This document shows, piece after piece, positions 1 to 6,535 of a stretch of 12,154 nt of DNA. Positions within the stretch are counted from its first letter, which is position 1, and each line of letters begins with the position of its first letter. The position numbers and the translations under genes are program-made. The notes beneath the pieces were generated by a model. It was not told where the DNA came from. It searched no databases and was given only the letters and a program-made list of their open reading frames with translations. This stretch comes from an uncultured archaeon (GTDB lineage: Archaea > Micrarchaeota > Micrarchaeia > Micrarchaeales > CABMGC01). The stretch covers positions 1-12,154 of the forward strand of contig CABMGC010000044.1 of NCBI GenBank assembly GCA_902385515.1, written 5' to 3'.

Positions 1-431
1 ACGCTCACCATCGTTGCCGAATCGAAGGAGCAATCGTTGAACGGGAGCCTGGCGCCTTTCGCTATCGTATCGAGGTCGAAGACATGCTTCCTCTCCTTTG
101 ACGCCAGGTTGTAGTTCAGGCATACGGGCGATACGTCAACGACGTCGGAGTTGGGATAGTGGCAGTACCAGCCTCCCCCGACGTCCAGGTTCCTGCCGCT
201 GAGCCTCTGGGCAAGATAGAATTCGATGTACTGCTTTATCGACTCGTCGAAATACGTCCACTGGTACGACCCGTGATGGTCCCATATCTCCCGTATCGTC
301 CTGGTCTCGCTTCCGCCGAGGCCGTCCGTCTCGGTTACGGCCCTCATCCCCTTGTCGCGCTGCAGATCCAAGACGGCATCGCCCTGCGCGTCTTGCGAGC
401 CATCTGAGGCGGTGCGGGCTTTCAGTGCCAT
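1..431 (-). CDS. Class I SAM-dependent methyltransferase (partial, C-terminus off the left edge)
   Basis: The reading frame opens with ATG at 431 and runs off the window, giving 143 complete codons. A glycine-rich SAM-binding motif I (NLDVGGGWY, residues 81-89) is followed by an acidic strand end (VVDVSP, 97-102) and a motif resembling the post-III/IV region (LPFNDCSFDSATMVS, 129-143). This spacing is typical of the Rossmann-fold methyltransferase superfamily of Methyltransf_11 type. The first 45 residues are hydrophilic and do not look like part of the core. The substrate cannot be told because the C-terminal half is missing. A TATA element 34 bp upstream supports this start and an independent transcript, although the gene lies downstream of, and codirectional with, the M23-like gene. 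The family call is fairly firm; the function is open. Confidence 0.75.
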   Translation of the reverse strand, partial: MALKARTASDGSQDAQGDAVLDLQRDKGMRAVTETDGLGGSETRTIREIWDHHGSYQWTYFDESIKQYIEFYLAQRLSGRNLDVGGGWYCHYPNSDVVDVSPVCLNYNLASKERKHVFDLDTIAKGARLPFNDCSFDSATMVS

Positions 432-459
432 GGTATCAATTCCGATTGTCCGACTCCCG

Positions 460-469
460 CTATTTAAGC
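460..469 (-). promoter_or_regulatory. TATA box for the methyltransferase gene
   Basis: Read on the minus strand the element is GCTTAAATAG, close to the archaeal TATA consensus. Its centre lies about 34 bp before the ATG at 431, so transcription would start roughly 9-10 nt before the start codon. Confidence 0.55.
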
Positions 470-493
470 ATTGACGTTAAATGATTGCGCAAA

Positions 494-1261
494 TTAGGCG
501 GCGGGCCTTTCTGGCGTCGCTGTTGCAGGAGCGGCGCTCGCCGGCTCCTCTGGCTTCTTGCGCTCCTCCAAATACAGGTCGAACGGAATGTCCCTCTCGT
601 CGAACCTTATCTTCAATGTCACGTAGTTGTTGCCGTTCTCGACGGACTCGTTCGAGCTGGGATCCCCGGTGAACCTCAAAACTTCCATGTGTATGTGCGG
701 GTTCTCGGTGAAGCCTGTGTTGCCGCTTATGCCCACTATGTCGCAGGCCTTCACCTCCTGGCCGATCTTGAGGCCAAGCTTCGTGGCGAAGCCGTGCTGC
801 AGGTGCTCCATCCACACGTGCTCGCCGTTGGGGCATTTTATCCCAACGCCGTTGCCCTTGAGCCAGTATTTGGTCGACATGCCGCTGGATTTGGAGTTCT
901 CGACGATCTCGTTTATGATTCCGTCGGCGGGCGACCTTATCTGAATCCCTTCCGGCACGTAGAAATCTACCGAGTTTCGTATGCCTCTCTGGTGGGCAGG
1001 GGATATGAATCTGGAGCCGAACGCTGTGACGACGCCCATCTGAACGGGAGTCCTGTACGTGCCCTTCGTGTATTCGTAGGAGACGTGCGTGGGGACGAGA
1101 TTTTCCTTCAGGACGTTGGCTTTCTGCGCCATGAACTTCTCGCCAACTGGCAGGGCGGAGTCCTTGGTGACGAGCCCGCTGACCTGCTGAGCGTCAGTCT
1201 GGGCGGTCTCTTTTACCTCTGTCATCTCCAAAACGTTTTTATCCTCCATGGCAAATCTCAT
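494..1261 (-). CDS. M23/LytM-fold (DD-endopeptidase-like) protein without signal peptide
   Basis: A 255-residue protein whose residues 75-195 have the LytM/peptidase M23 layout. It has a metal-binding His-Asp pair (H90 and D99 around AHQRGIRNSVDFYVPEG), the following SPADGII strand, a central YaHL-like element (MEHLQHG, H153), a GISGNTG turn (177-183) and the HxH motif (HIH, 189-191). The His-to-Asp spacing is H-x8-D rather than H-x3-D; a longer spacing occurs in some M23 subgroups, as far as I recall, so the zinc site may be intact. There is no signal peptide or membrane segment, and the tail (233-255) is Pro/Ala/Glu-rich. Archaea generally lack murein, so a cell-wall peptidase role is doubtful. 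Only 19 bp separate it from the upstream GNAT-like gene, suggesting one transcript. The start could instead be the ATG at 1249. Confidence 0.75.
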   Translation of the reverse strand: MRFAMEDKNVLEMTEVKETAQTDAQQVSGLVTKDSALPVGEKFMAQKANVLKENLVPTHVSYEYTKGTYRTPVQMGVVTAFGSRFISPAHQRGIRNSVDFYVPEGIQIRSPADGIINEIVENSKSSGMSTKYWLKGNGVGIKCPNGEHVWMEHLQHGFATKLGLKIGQEVKACDIVGISGNTGFTENPHIHMEVLRFTGDPSSNESVENGNNYVTLKIRFDERDIPFDLYLEERKKPEEPASAAPATATPERPAA

Positions 1262-1280
1262 CTACATTCCGAAATGACTG

Positions 1281-2066
1281 TCAGGGCCTTTTGCGGTTCT
1301 TAAGCTGCGCGCACAGGTATACCGCAGGCCCTTCCCTTGCGACCACGTAACCGAACTTTCCGTTTTTGCGTACTCCGAGGTCGACACCCTTTTCCGCCTT
1401 GCCGCCAGGTATCTCGTTGAACCCTAGCTCCTCTGCTATGCTTATCATCGGGTTATTCTGCACGTCCAGCGTCCAGATCAGGTCGTGCGTGAACGACTGC
1501 GTGACTGCGTAGTCGCTGTACTTGTTGACCATTGAGGCCAGCACCGCCCTTCTAGTCCCTCCGAATTCCCTTGCGTTAAGTGAAGTAAACATCTCCGCAC
1601 CATACAGCGTCTTATCTGATTTGGCACCCGCCTTATTCAGCTTTTCTATGAAAGCCGCACGTACGTTGGAATCTGAATTTTCTATGAAAGCGTCTCCCTT
1701 CAGCACGAAAAGCGCTCCCAGCAGCTGCTTGTTCGACTTGCATTCGGAAATGACGATGTCGGAATTTCCTGCCTTCGCCTGGTTTATGTAGAACTTCATG
1801 GCCTTGCCGAACCACACCTTTGCCTCGTAACCAGAGTACCACTCGTTCAATTCTGGCGCGGCGGTAGACCAAAGCGACTTGCAGTAGGAGTCGCGGTATA
1901 TCTCGCACAGCGCAGCGACGCTCTGCGGCGTCAGGTCCAGTATGTTGGACTTGTCGTAAATTGCTATCTTGATAGAATTCGCGCCCGTTTCGCTGGCGGA
2001 GCCTGCTGCTGCCTCCAGTTGATAAGGCCGTAAGAGAACTTCTTTCATTAGCTTACCAGGTACCAT
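1281..2066 (-). CDS. GNAT-like N-acetyltransferase (tentative)
   Basis: A 261-residue soluble protein. The C-terminal half resembles a GNAT fold. A motif-A-like stretch (residues 165-187, with REFGGTRRAVLASMVNK in place of the usual R/Q-x-x-G-x-G/A loop and helix) is followed by a strand and the classic motif-B ending, DVQNNPMISIAEELGFNEI (201-219), close to the N-P-x-x-x-x-A-E-x-L-G-F seen in GNAT proteins. The acetyl-CoA loop is weak and the N-terminal 110 residues are not recognised, so the substrate is unknown. It is probably the first gene of an operon with the M23-like gene 19 bp downstream. The ATG at 2066 lies 34 bp from a good TATA box; an in-frame ATG at 2048 is an alternative. Confidence 0.5.
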   Translation of the reverse strand: MVPGKLMKEVLLRPYQLEAAAGSASETGANSIKIAIYDKSNILDLTPQSVAALCEIYRDSYCKSLWSTAAPELNEWYSGYEAKVWFGKAMKFYINQAKAGNSDIVISECKSNKQLLGALFVLKGDAFIENSDSNVRAAFIEKLNKAGAKSDKTLYGAEMFTSLNAREFGGTRRAVLASMVNKYSDYAVTQSFTHDLIWTLDVQNNPMISIAEELGFNEIPGGKAEKGVDLGVRKNGKFGYVVAREGPAVYLCAQLKNRKRP

Positions 2067-2094
2067 GAAAGTGCAGATTGATGTGGTCCCATTA

Positions 2095-2105
2095 CCTATA
2101 TAAAC
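2095..2105 (-). promoter_or_regulatory. TATA box for the GNAT-like/M23 operon
   Basis: On the minus strand the site reads GTTTATATAGG, an almost perfect archaeal TATA box preceded by an A-rich stretch that could serve as BRE. It is centred about 34 bp before the ATG at 2066, giving a leader of about 9 nt. The element is nearly symmetrical and could also fire on the plus strand, but the flanking sequence fits the minus direction better. Confidence 0.65.
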
Positions 2106-2123
2106 ATTGTTTTAGAAACTGCA

Positions 2124-2172
2124 TGCCAAAATAAACGGCCTTGGCACGGGTTTCAACCTTTCGGGCAGGCCG
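2124..2172 (+). repeat. Two overlapping, mutually exclusive inverted repeats
   Basis: TGCCAA at 2124-2129 pairs with TTGGCA at 2141-2146 (11-nt loop). CGGCCT at 2136-2141 pairs with AGGCCG at 2167-2172 (25-nt loop). The stems share base 2141 and the first stem's loop contains the left arm of the second, so they compete. They lie in the 150-bp divergent gap before the gene at 2217. Otherwise this gap holds only the TATA box at 2095-2105. Whether the repeats act in RNA or as protein sites is unknown. Confidence 0.3.
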
Positions 2173-2216
2173 ATTTCAAGCGAATGATTAAGAATGCCTA
2201 AAACGCATTTCGTTCC

Positions 2217-2906
2217 ATGGCAGGGGGAAACGCCGCGGATGCTCACTTGCGAGTATATGGGGTCAGAGCTATTAGCGCGCAGCGGCTTGCATGCGCAACT
2301 TACAAGTTTTACATATCGCGCGAGGACAATCGATGCGAAGTCAAGGCGCTCCCGGGGCGACTCATATTCGCCCTTCCGCTGAATGCCTTTGTTTCAAAGG
2401 GGCGCGCGGCCGTACGCAATGAGTACGCCCGCGGCGAATATCTCGACTCTAAGGGAGACGGAAAGTATGTCGTAACTCTTGGAAGGATAGACTTTGGCAT
2501 TCTTGCCTCCGCGAATAAGAATATAGCCTACGCGCTCAACTACAAGCCAAAAGGCGAAATAAGCGACCCTATTCAGGCAGAGAGCAGGAAGACGGGAATG
2601 GGTGGATACCTTGAAGCGCTTTGCCTGAAAGATCTGCGCAGAACGGCGAACGCGACTCATGTTGGCGCTCTTGAATACTTTTCAAAAATTCCGGGCCTCG
2701 ACCAGGTTGAGGGAGCTATCCGGAACGCGTCTATTAGTGAATCCCGTCTAGGGCAGTTGGACAAGTGCAAAATAGGGCGGGAGGATATTTTGAGAATCGG
2801 GGAATGGGCGAGGAAAATTTCGAAACTACCGGAGGACAACGGGTACGCGATCAGAATTCTCGCCAAGAGCTCCGCACGGAGGCATGGCGCGCGCGTAAGG
2901 CGCTGA
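2217..2906 (+). CDS. Hypothetical protein, unrecognised family
   Basis: I do not recognise this 229-residue protein. It is soluble, with no signal peptide or membrane helix. The middle is a mixed alpha/beta region with YVVTLGRIDFGILAS (84-98) as a likely strand pair. A helix-rich C-terminal half begins near GGYLEALCLKDLRRT (129-143), and the C-terminus is very basic. G/C is favoured at third positions through most of the frame, supporting a real gene, though it is less biased than its neighbours. ATG 2217 is the first start after an in-frame stop at 2199. A second frame opens at 2194 and overlaps it to 2382 with equally good coding character over its first 30 codons, so a frameshift or sequencing error near 2280 is possible. 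Its stop lies 75 bp before the phosphatase ATG, so the two may be cotranscribed. Confidence 0.6.
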   Translation: MAGGNAADAHLRVYGVRAISAQRLACATYKFYISREDNRCEVKALPGRLIFALPLNAFVSKGRAAVRNEYARGEYLDSKGDGKYVVTLGRIDFGILASANKNIAYALNYKPKGEISDPIQAESRKTGMGGYLEALCLKDLRRTANATHVGALEYFSKIPGLDQVEGAIRNASISESRLGQLDKCKIGREDILRIGEWARKISKLPEDNGYAIRILAKSSARRHGARVRR

Positions 2907-2981
2907 TTGGAAAAAGGTCATTGCTTGGGAAGAACAAGATGCATAGAGAAAAAGGATTTTGATTCCAATGCCGCTCGCGAC

Positions 2982-3995
2982 ATGAAGGCGCTCTCTAGGC
3001 CGCCCCCTGACGAGGCCCAATCCAAGCTCTCGTTCACACAGGCTCTGGACCTGGACAGGATAGTTCGTGACGCTGGATCGCGGAACGCAAGCGAAGTAAA
3101 TCTGCTGCTCGACGCGGTCACCGCGCGGCTGATCGAGGAGAAAGAGGCAGGCAGGCTTTGGATGAGCGGGATCGACGGCAGGGGAGAGCGCGTCAGCAAC
3201 GGGATGTGGGTCCAGGGATATGTCGCGCACCTGCCGATGGCCGGCACGGCCATAATCGTGGGAGACACCCACAGCAGGCCGCACTGCCTCGAGCAGGTGC
3301 TGAGGGTTACGAGATTCGCGGAGCGGCTCAACGGCGGGGAGGAGATATATCTCGCACTCCTTGGCGACTACGTCGACAAGCCGAATTCTATCAAGGAATG
3401 CGGCGGGGTCAAGGTCCTTGAGATGATAATGGACCTGAAGATCCAGCGGCCGAACAACGTCATCATCCTGCCAGGCAACCACGACATAGTTGAGAACGGC
3501 AGGATAAACACTCAACAGTTCCCGCAGGAGGTGCTCGGCAAGTACGGCCCGACTGACGGCCCAGCCATAAGGGAGAGGTACAGGAGGCTTTTCGCAGAGC
3601 TTGTTCCGCTAGCAATCCGTTTTGACAACGGCATCTTCGCCGTACACGGCGGCGCGGCCAGCACCGTGAAAACACTGTCTGACGTGATAAATCCAACGCA
3701 GAGCACAAGGGAACAGCTGATCTGGAACGACCCGGACGCCCAGGTCAAAAGATACGGCCCGAGCCACAGGGGCGCGGGATTCCACTTCGGGGGCGACGCC
3801 CTGAAGGAGTTCCTTGGCGCGGTGGACTCCAGCGTGCTTGTCAGGGGCCACCAGCGCAAGGTCGCGCACGAACTGGACAGCACGTGCCTGACTCTTAACT
3901 CCATGGATTACGGAGACAGCACGAAGGCGTACGCGGTTGTGGACCTTAGGAGGGCGGTGTGCAGGACCAGCCAGATAAAGATCAATTATTTCTGA
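2982..3995 (+). CDS. PPP-family serine/threonine protein phosphatase (metallophosphoesterase)
   Basis: All landmark PPP motifs occur in order in this 337-residue protein: GDTHS (94-98, for GDxHG), GDYVDK (128-133), GNHD (165-168, for the usual GNHE), HGG (222-224), WNDP (248-251) and RGHQ (288-291). The metal ligands Asp, His, Asp, Asn and His are therefore present for a two-metal phosphoester hydrolase, expected to remove phosphate from Ser/Thr in cytoplasmic proteins. GDTHS and GNHD differ from the eukaryotic consensus, and about 85 residues precede the catalytic core, so substrate range may differ. I chose the ATG at 2982 because third-position GC rises sharply there. An upstream in-frame TTG at 2907, directly abutting the previous stop, would add 25 residues in AT-richer codons. 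No separate TATA box is evident, so transcription from the upstream gene is likely. Confidence 0.85.
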   Translation: MKALSRPPPDEAQSKLSFTQALDLDRIVRDAGSRNASEVNLLLDAVTARLIEEKEAGRLWMSGIDGRGERVSNGMWVQGYVAHLPMAGTAIIVGDTHSRPHCLEQVLRVTRFAERLNGGEEIYLALLGDYVDKPNSIKECGGVKVLEMIMDLKIQRPNNVIILPGNHDIVENGRINTQQFPQEVLGKYGPTDGPAIRERYRRLFAELVPLAIRFDNGIFAVHGGAASTVKTLSDVINPTQSTREQLIWNDPDAQVKRYGPSHRGAGFHFGGDALKEFLGAVDSSVLVRGHQRKVAHELDSTCLTLNSMDYGDSTKAYAVVDLRRAVCRTSQIKINYF

Positions 3996-4007
3996 AACCC
4001 GCCAAAC

Positions 4008-4018
4008 CATATTTATCC
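4008..4018 (+). promoter_or_regulatory. TATA box for the NAC gene
   Basis: CATATTTATCC lies just after the phosphatase stop, centred about 37 bp before the ATG at 4050. This fits the TATA-to-start spacing seen at several other genes here. If transcription began 25-28 bp downstream, a leaderless GTG start at 4041 would also be possible. Confidence 0.5.
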
Positions 4019-4049
4019 TTTTCCCGCCAATCATTAAGCGGTGCAATTT

Positions 4050-4394
4050 ATGTTTCCCAACATGGACCCTAGGCAGATGAAAGGGATGCTTGACAGACTC
4101 GGGATAAAGAGCAAGGGCATAGACAGCAAGAGGGTCGTCATAGAGTGCGATGGAAAGGACATCATCATAGAGGAACCGGAGGTCACCCTTATCGAAGGCC
4201 AGGGGATGCAGACGTTCCAGATAACTGGAAAGGTTAGCGAGGTCGACAAGACAAGCGCAGAAATAAGCGATGACGACGTCAAGTTCGTCCAGGACCAGAC
4301 TGGGGAAACCGACGCGGATACGGCAAGGAGGGCGCTCGAGGAATCCAAGGGGGACATCGCCGCAGCGATACTTAGGCTGAAGAACCCCGCCTGA
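4050..4394 (+). CDS. nac: Nascent polypeptide-associated complex protein (archaeal NAC alpha)
   Basis: A 114-residue protein with the archaeal NAC layout. It has a short Met-rich N-terminus (MFPNMDPRQMKGML), a NAC beta-barrel dimer domain at about residues 25-75 (including VVIECDGKDIII and TFQITGKVSE), and a C-terminal UBA domain at about 76-113 (TGETDADTARRALEESKGDI, then AAAILRLKNP). Archaeal NAC forms homodimers that bind ribosomes near the exit tunnel and contact emerging nascent chains. Length and domain order are normal. I prefer ATG 4050 because archaeal NAC proteins typically begin MFPxMxPxQMxxMM; a GTG at 4041 in the same frame would add three residues. Transcription is probably monocistronic, converging on DUF424 with only 3 bp between the two stop codons. 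Confidence 0.93.
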   Translation: MFPNMDPRQMKGMLDRLGIKSKGIDSKRVVIECDGKDIIIEEPEVTLIEGQGMQTFQITGKVSEVDKTSAEISDDDVKFVQDQTGETDADTARRALEESKGDIAAAILRLKNPA

Positions 4395-4397
4395 GAT

Positions 4398-4706
4398 TCA
4401 GACGAGCTTGTATATCTGCACGAAAGGCACGCCGCCCACGCGCAGGACGCTCTCTTCCGTCGCTATGCCCAGGTCGATGACGACCCTTACGGACCGCTCG
4501 CCCACCACGTTAAGCGAGTACACGTCGCCCTCCCCTATTGCGCTGGCTGCCTGCTCCTCGCTCATGAGATCTCCCTTGTAGAATGAGGCGTACCTTGCCA
4601 GGTCTATGACCGTCCTGCCGCCGCGCAGCACCTTGCCGATGAGCTCCTCATCGCACAGCGCTATGACAAGTCCGTTCTGCGTCGGGTATTTTTTTAGGAA
4701 TATCAT
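4398..4706 (-). CDS. DUF424 family protein
   Basis: A 102-residue protein matching the archaeal DUF424 family. It begins with the IFLKKYPTQNGLVIALCDEE segment (2-21). It continues with a VSEEEA-like region (MSEEQAASAI, 48-57), the SLNVVGERSV segment (64-73), and the characteristic end EESVLRVGGVPFVQIYKLV (84-102). The family is widespread in Archaea and its biochemical role is not established, to my knowledge. No catalytic motif or membrane segment is visible. It starts 10 bp after the stop of the GT2 glycosyltransferase and is very likely cotranscribed with it. That pairing need not mean a shared function, because DUF424 is often found near translation-related genes. Confidence 0.85.
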   Translation of the reverse strand: MIFLKKYPTQNGLVIALCDEELIGKVLRGGRTVIDLARYASFYKGDLMSEEQAASAIGEGDVYSLNVVGERSVRVVIDLGIATEESVLRVGGVPFVQIYKLV

Positions 4707-4716
4707 GGTCTCAGCC

Positions 4717-6270
4717 TCAGCCGTACTTGAAAAAGAAGAAGAACGTCGAGCTGTAAAGCACCGCGTACCACATCAGCCATACCGCGCCGGATATGTTGTA
4801 CGCGAACGCCGCGACCGCGCTGGCCGCGAAAAGCAGCGTGGAGAACGCAACCTCCATCGCGGAATTCCTCAGCGACGACGCCAGCTTCGCCCTGAGCTTT
4901 GCGCCGTCGCCCTTGATCCAGCTCACTGCAGGATTTGCGTCTAGCAGCGCGGCCATGGCTGCCCTGAGGCGCACGAAAGCCAGGGCAAAGTTCAGCGCGA
5001 AGATCATGACCCCCTTGGATACCGAATTGAAGTATATCTTCGTCAGCATTATCGGGATGCACAGCGAAAGCGTGAATGCCATCATGCCAAGCACCTCTAT
5101 GCTGAACATCGGATAGTTGAGGTCCAGCATGCTTTGCAGCGAAGAAATGGCAAACGGCGCCGAGAAGAAGACGATGAACACGGACACCACAGTGAACAGT
5201 ATCAGCACCACGGAGATGTAGTTGAGCCCGAACCCGTGCGTGAGGTAGTCCACCTTTGAGAGAGGCGACAGCTTGCGCCTTGTGCCGTGCCTGCTCGCGT
5301 TAAAGAAATGCATCAGGAACTGCGTGTCTCCGTAGTTGTAGCGCCACTGCTGCCTCATGAGCTCTGTGAAAGTGAACAGGGGCTTGCCGAGCGCGTAGAC
5401 CTTGGGCACGTATATGCTAGTGAAGCTGTGCAGGTCGGACTCGAAGCTGAAGAAGGTGTCCTCGATTATGTACTCGGGGAATCCGCCTATCTTGTCAACT
5501 GCCGAGCGCCGAATTATGCCGCACGAGCCTGCGAATATCGCAGTGCCGCTTAGCGCGCGGGAGGGCTGTATGAACTTGAAAAACAGGGCATCGAACAGGT
5601 CAACGCAGTCAGAGAAGAAAGTTCCCTTCGCGTACTTTTTCTCGCTCTGCACGAAGGCCACCTTCCTGTCGCCGAAATAAGGCAAAAGGTCCCTGAGGAA
5701 CGTGCTGTCAGTTAGGTACTCGTCCGCGTCGAAGAGCGCGAGGAACTCCTCGTTCGACTGCCTGAGCATGTTGTTGAGCGCACCCGCCTTGAATCCTTTT
5801 CGCTCGTCCCGGTGTATGTAAATGGCTCCTGCGTCTTCGCAGAGCCTTTCGATCGCCGCGCATATCTTTGGCTTTGTAGAATCGTCCAGCACATAGTACT
5901 TCAATTTCCTCGCGTCATAGTCCAATTTCTTCAGGCTCGCGAGGTTTTTTGCGACCATCGCAGGTTCCTCGTTGTACGTGGGAATAACGACCGCGACCGT
6001 CGGAAGCTTGCCCAGGGGCCTTAGCTTCTCGTTTATTTTCGCGAGATAGGCGTCGTAGAAGTACGACCTGTAGTAGAAGTATGACGACACGACGTTGAAG
6101 AAGCCAGATATTATGGACAGCGTCGCGAAAGAGATCGCTATGGCGGCGGTATAGATGTCGACCGATACCGTGAAAAGATAGACCGAAAAAGCGAGGCCTA
6201 CGGCTGAGAGGGCAACAAAAAGCGTCATTATCAGGATCCTTACCAGGACCCCGTTTCTCACCGAATTCAT
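4717..6270 (-). CDS. Membrane GT2 glycosyltransferase, cellulose-synthase/hyaluronan-synthase-like
   Basis: A 517-residue integral membrane GT2 enzyme. Two N-terminal membrane helices (about 10-36 and 40-66) precede a cytoplasmic GT-A domain with VVIPTYNEE (94-102), LDDS (128-131), KAGALNN (161-167), DADEY (181-185), an acceptor-side GTAIFAGSCGIIRR loop (242-255), the catalytic-base motif IED (269-271), and QQWRY (307-311) standing for the processive-synthase QxxRW. Three or four more membrane segments follow (about 350-375, 390-412, 420-437, 470-508). The architecture resembles BcsA-type enzymes that add UDP-sugars and move the product through the membrane, but there is no PilZ domain. The product could be a surface polysaccharide or a glycolipid. 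The final Trp of QxxRW is Tyr, so processivity is uncertain. It is first in an operon with DUF424. Confidence 0.87.
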   Translation of the reverse strand: MNSVRNGVLVRILIMTLFVALSAVGLAFSVYLFTVSVDIYTAAIAISFATLSIISGFFNVVSSYFYYRSYFYDAYLAKINEKLRPLGKLPTVAVVIPTYNEEPAMVAKNLASLKKLDYDARKLKYYVLDDSTKPKICAAIERLCEDAGAIYIHRDERKGFKAGALNNMLRQSNEEFLALFDADEYLTDSTFLRDLLPYFGDRKVAFVQSEKKYAKGTFFSDCVDLFDALFFKFIQPSRALSGTAIFAGSCGIIRRSAVDKIGGFPEYIIEDTFFSFESDLHSFTSIYVPKVYALGKPLFTFTELMRQQWRYNYGDTQFLMHFFNASRHGTRRKLSPLSKVDYLTHGFGLNYISVVLILFTVVSVFIVFFSAPFAISSLQSMLDLNYPMFSIEVLGMMAFTLSLCIPIMLTKIYFNSVSKGVMIFALNFALAFVRLRAAMAALLDANPAVSWIKGDGAKLRAKLASSLRNSAMEVAFSTLLFAASAVAAFAYNISGAVWLMWYAVLYSSTFFFFFKYG

Positions 6271-6335
6271 TAAACCACAAAGTTGCAGGCATGAATCAAA
6301 AACAACCGATGCTGTACAGTGGATGTTAGGTAGAT

Positions 6336-6360
6336 ATTAATATTAATTAAATTTTATAAG
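6336..6360 (+). promoter_or_regulatory. AT-rich promoter region of the tRNA gene
   Basis: The stretch holds overlapping A/T elements (ATTAATTAAATTT and TTTTATAAG) ending 15 bp before the mature tRNA 5' end. A TATA box centred near 6346 would start transcription a few bases before 6375. The tract is nearly symmetrical and could also drive the divergent glycosyltransferase gene through a leader of roughly 40-50 nt. I saw no other clear TATA box in the 104-bp gap from 6271 to 6374. Confidence 0.5.
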
Positions 6361-6374
6361 AGTTGGTATAGGAT

Positions 6375-6474
6375 GCCGGGATGGCGGAACCAGGTAACGC
6401 GCCAGAACCATTTGGCGAAACTCGAGATCTGGTTGCCCTTACGGGCAGTTTGGGTTCGAATCCCAATCCCGGCG
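6375..6474 (+). tRNA. tRNA-Ser(CGA), type II, with an inferred 14-nt intron
   Basis: The acceptor stem GCCGGGA (6375-6381) pairs with TCCCGGC (6467-6473), followed by discriminator G6474. The D-stem is GCG/CGC (6384-6386/6398-6400) with GG in the loop. The T-arm is TTGGG-TTCGAAT-CCCAA (6450-6466). The long variable arm is TGCCC-TTAC-GGGCA (6434-6447). The anticodon stem pairs CCAGA (6402-6406) with TCTGG (6428-6432), but 21 nt lie between, 14 too many. Removing 14 nt at 6406-6419 (or the equivalent 6407-6420) gives the loop CTCGAGA, with U33 and anticodon CGA. Anticodon CGA and G73 both indicate serine. The D-loop looks somewhat Leu-like, so Leu is the alternative, but no placement of a 14-nt intron yields a Leu anticodon with U33. 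CCA is not fully encoded. Confidence 0.9.
6406..6419 (+). other. Inferred non-canonical 14-nt tRNA intron
   Basis: It lies at tRNA position 30/31 (or 31/32, indistinguishable because both ends are A) rather than the usual 37/38. A possible relaxed bulge-helix-bulge supports it: CGCC (6400-6403) pairs with GGCG (6414-6417), followed by three-base bulges AGA (6404-6406) and AAA (6418-6420). Cutting each bulge after its second base excises exactly this segment. The inner helix is lacking and the outer helix is poor and competes with the D-stem, so the splice motif is atypical. Confidence 0.55.
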
Positions 6475-6535
6475 CCTACCGTAAGTTATTGCGTCGTTGC
6501 TGCGTGCTAACCCTCAAAAAGATACATTTTATCCA

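Noticed and set aside
494..1261. Apparent loss of the first M23 metal-ligand His, since position D-4 is Arg
   Set aside because: A histidine occurs nine positions before the Asp (H90 to D99), a spacing I recall from some M23 subgroups, so a missing ligand cannot be claimed.
485..1303. A 272-codon open frame on the plus strand, antisense to the M23-like gene
   Set aside because: It is a shadow created by GC-rich third positions in the opposite strand. Its translation resembles no family, whereas the minus-strand frame shows ordered M23 motifs.
2826..3515. Long minus-strand frame opposite the PPP phosphatase
   Set aside because: The opposite strand carries the full PPP motif set; the antisense translation has no recognisable motif and no promoter.
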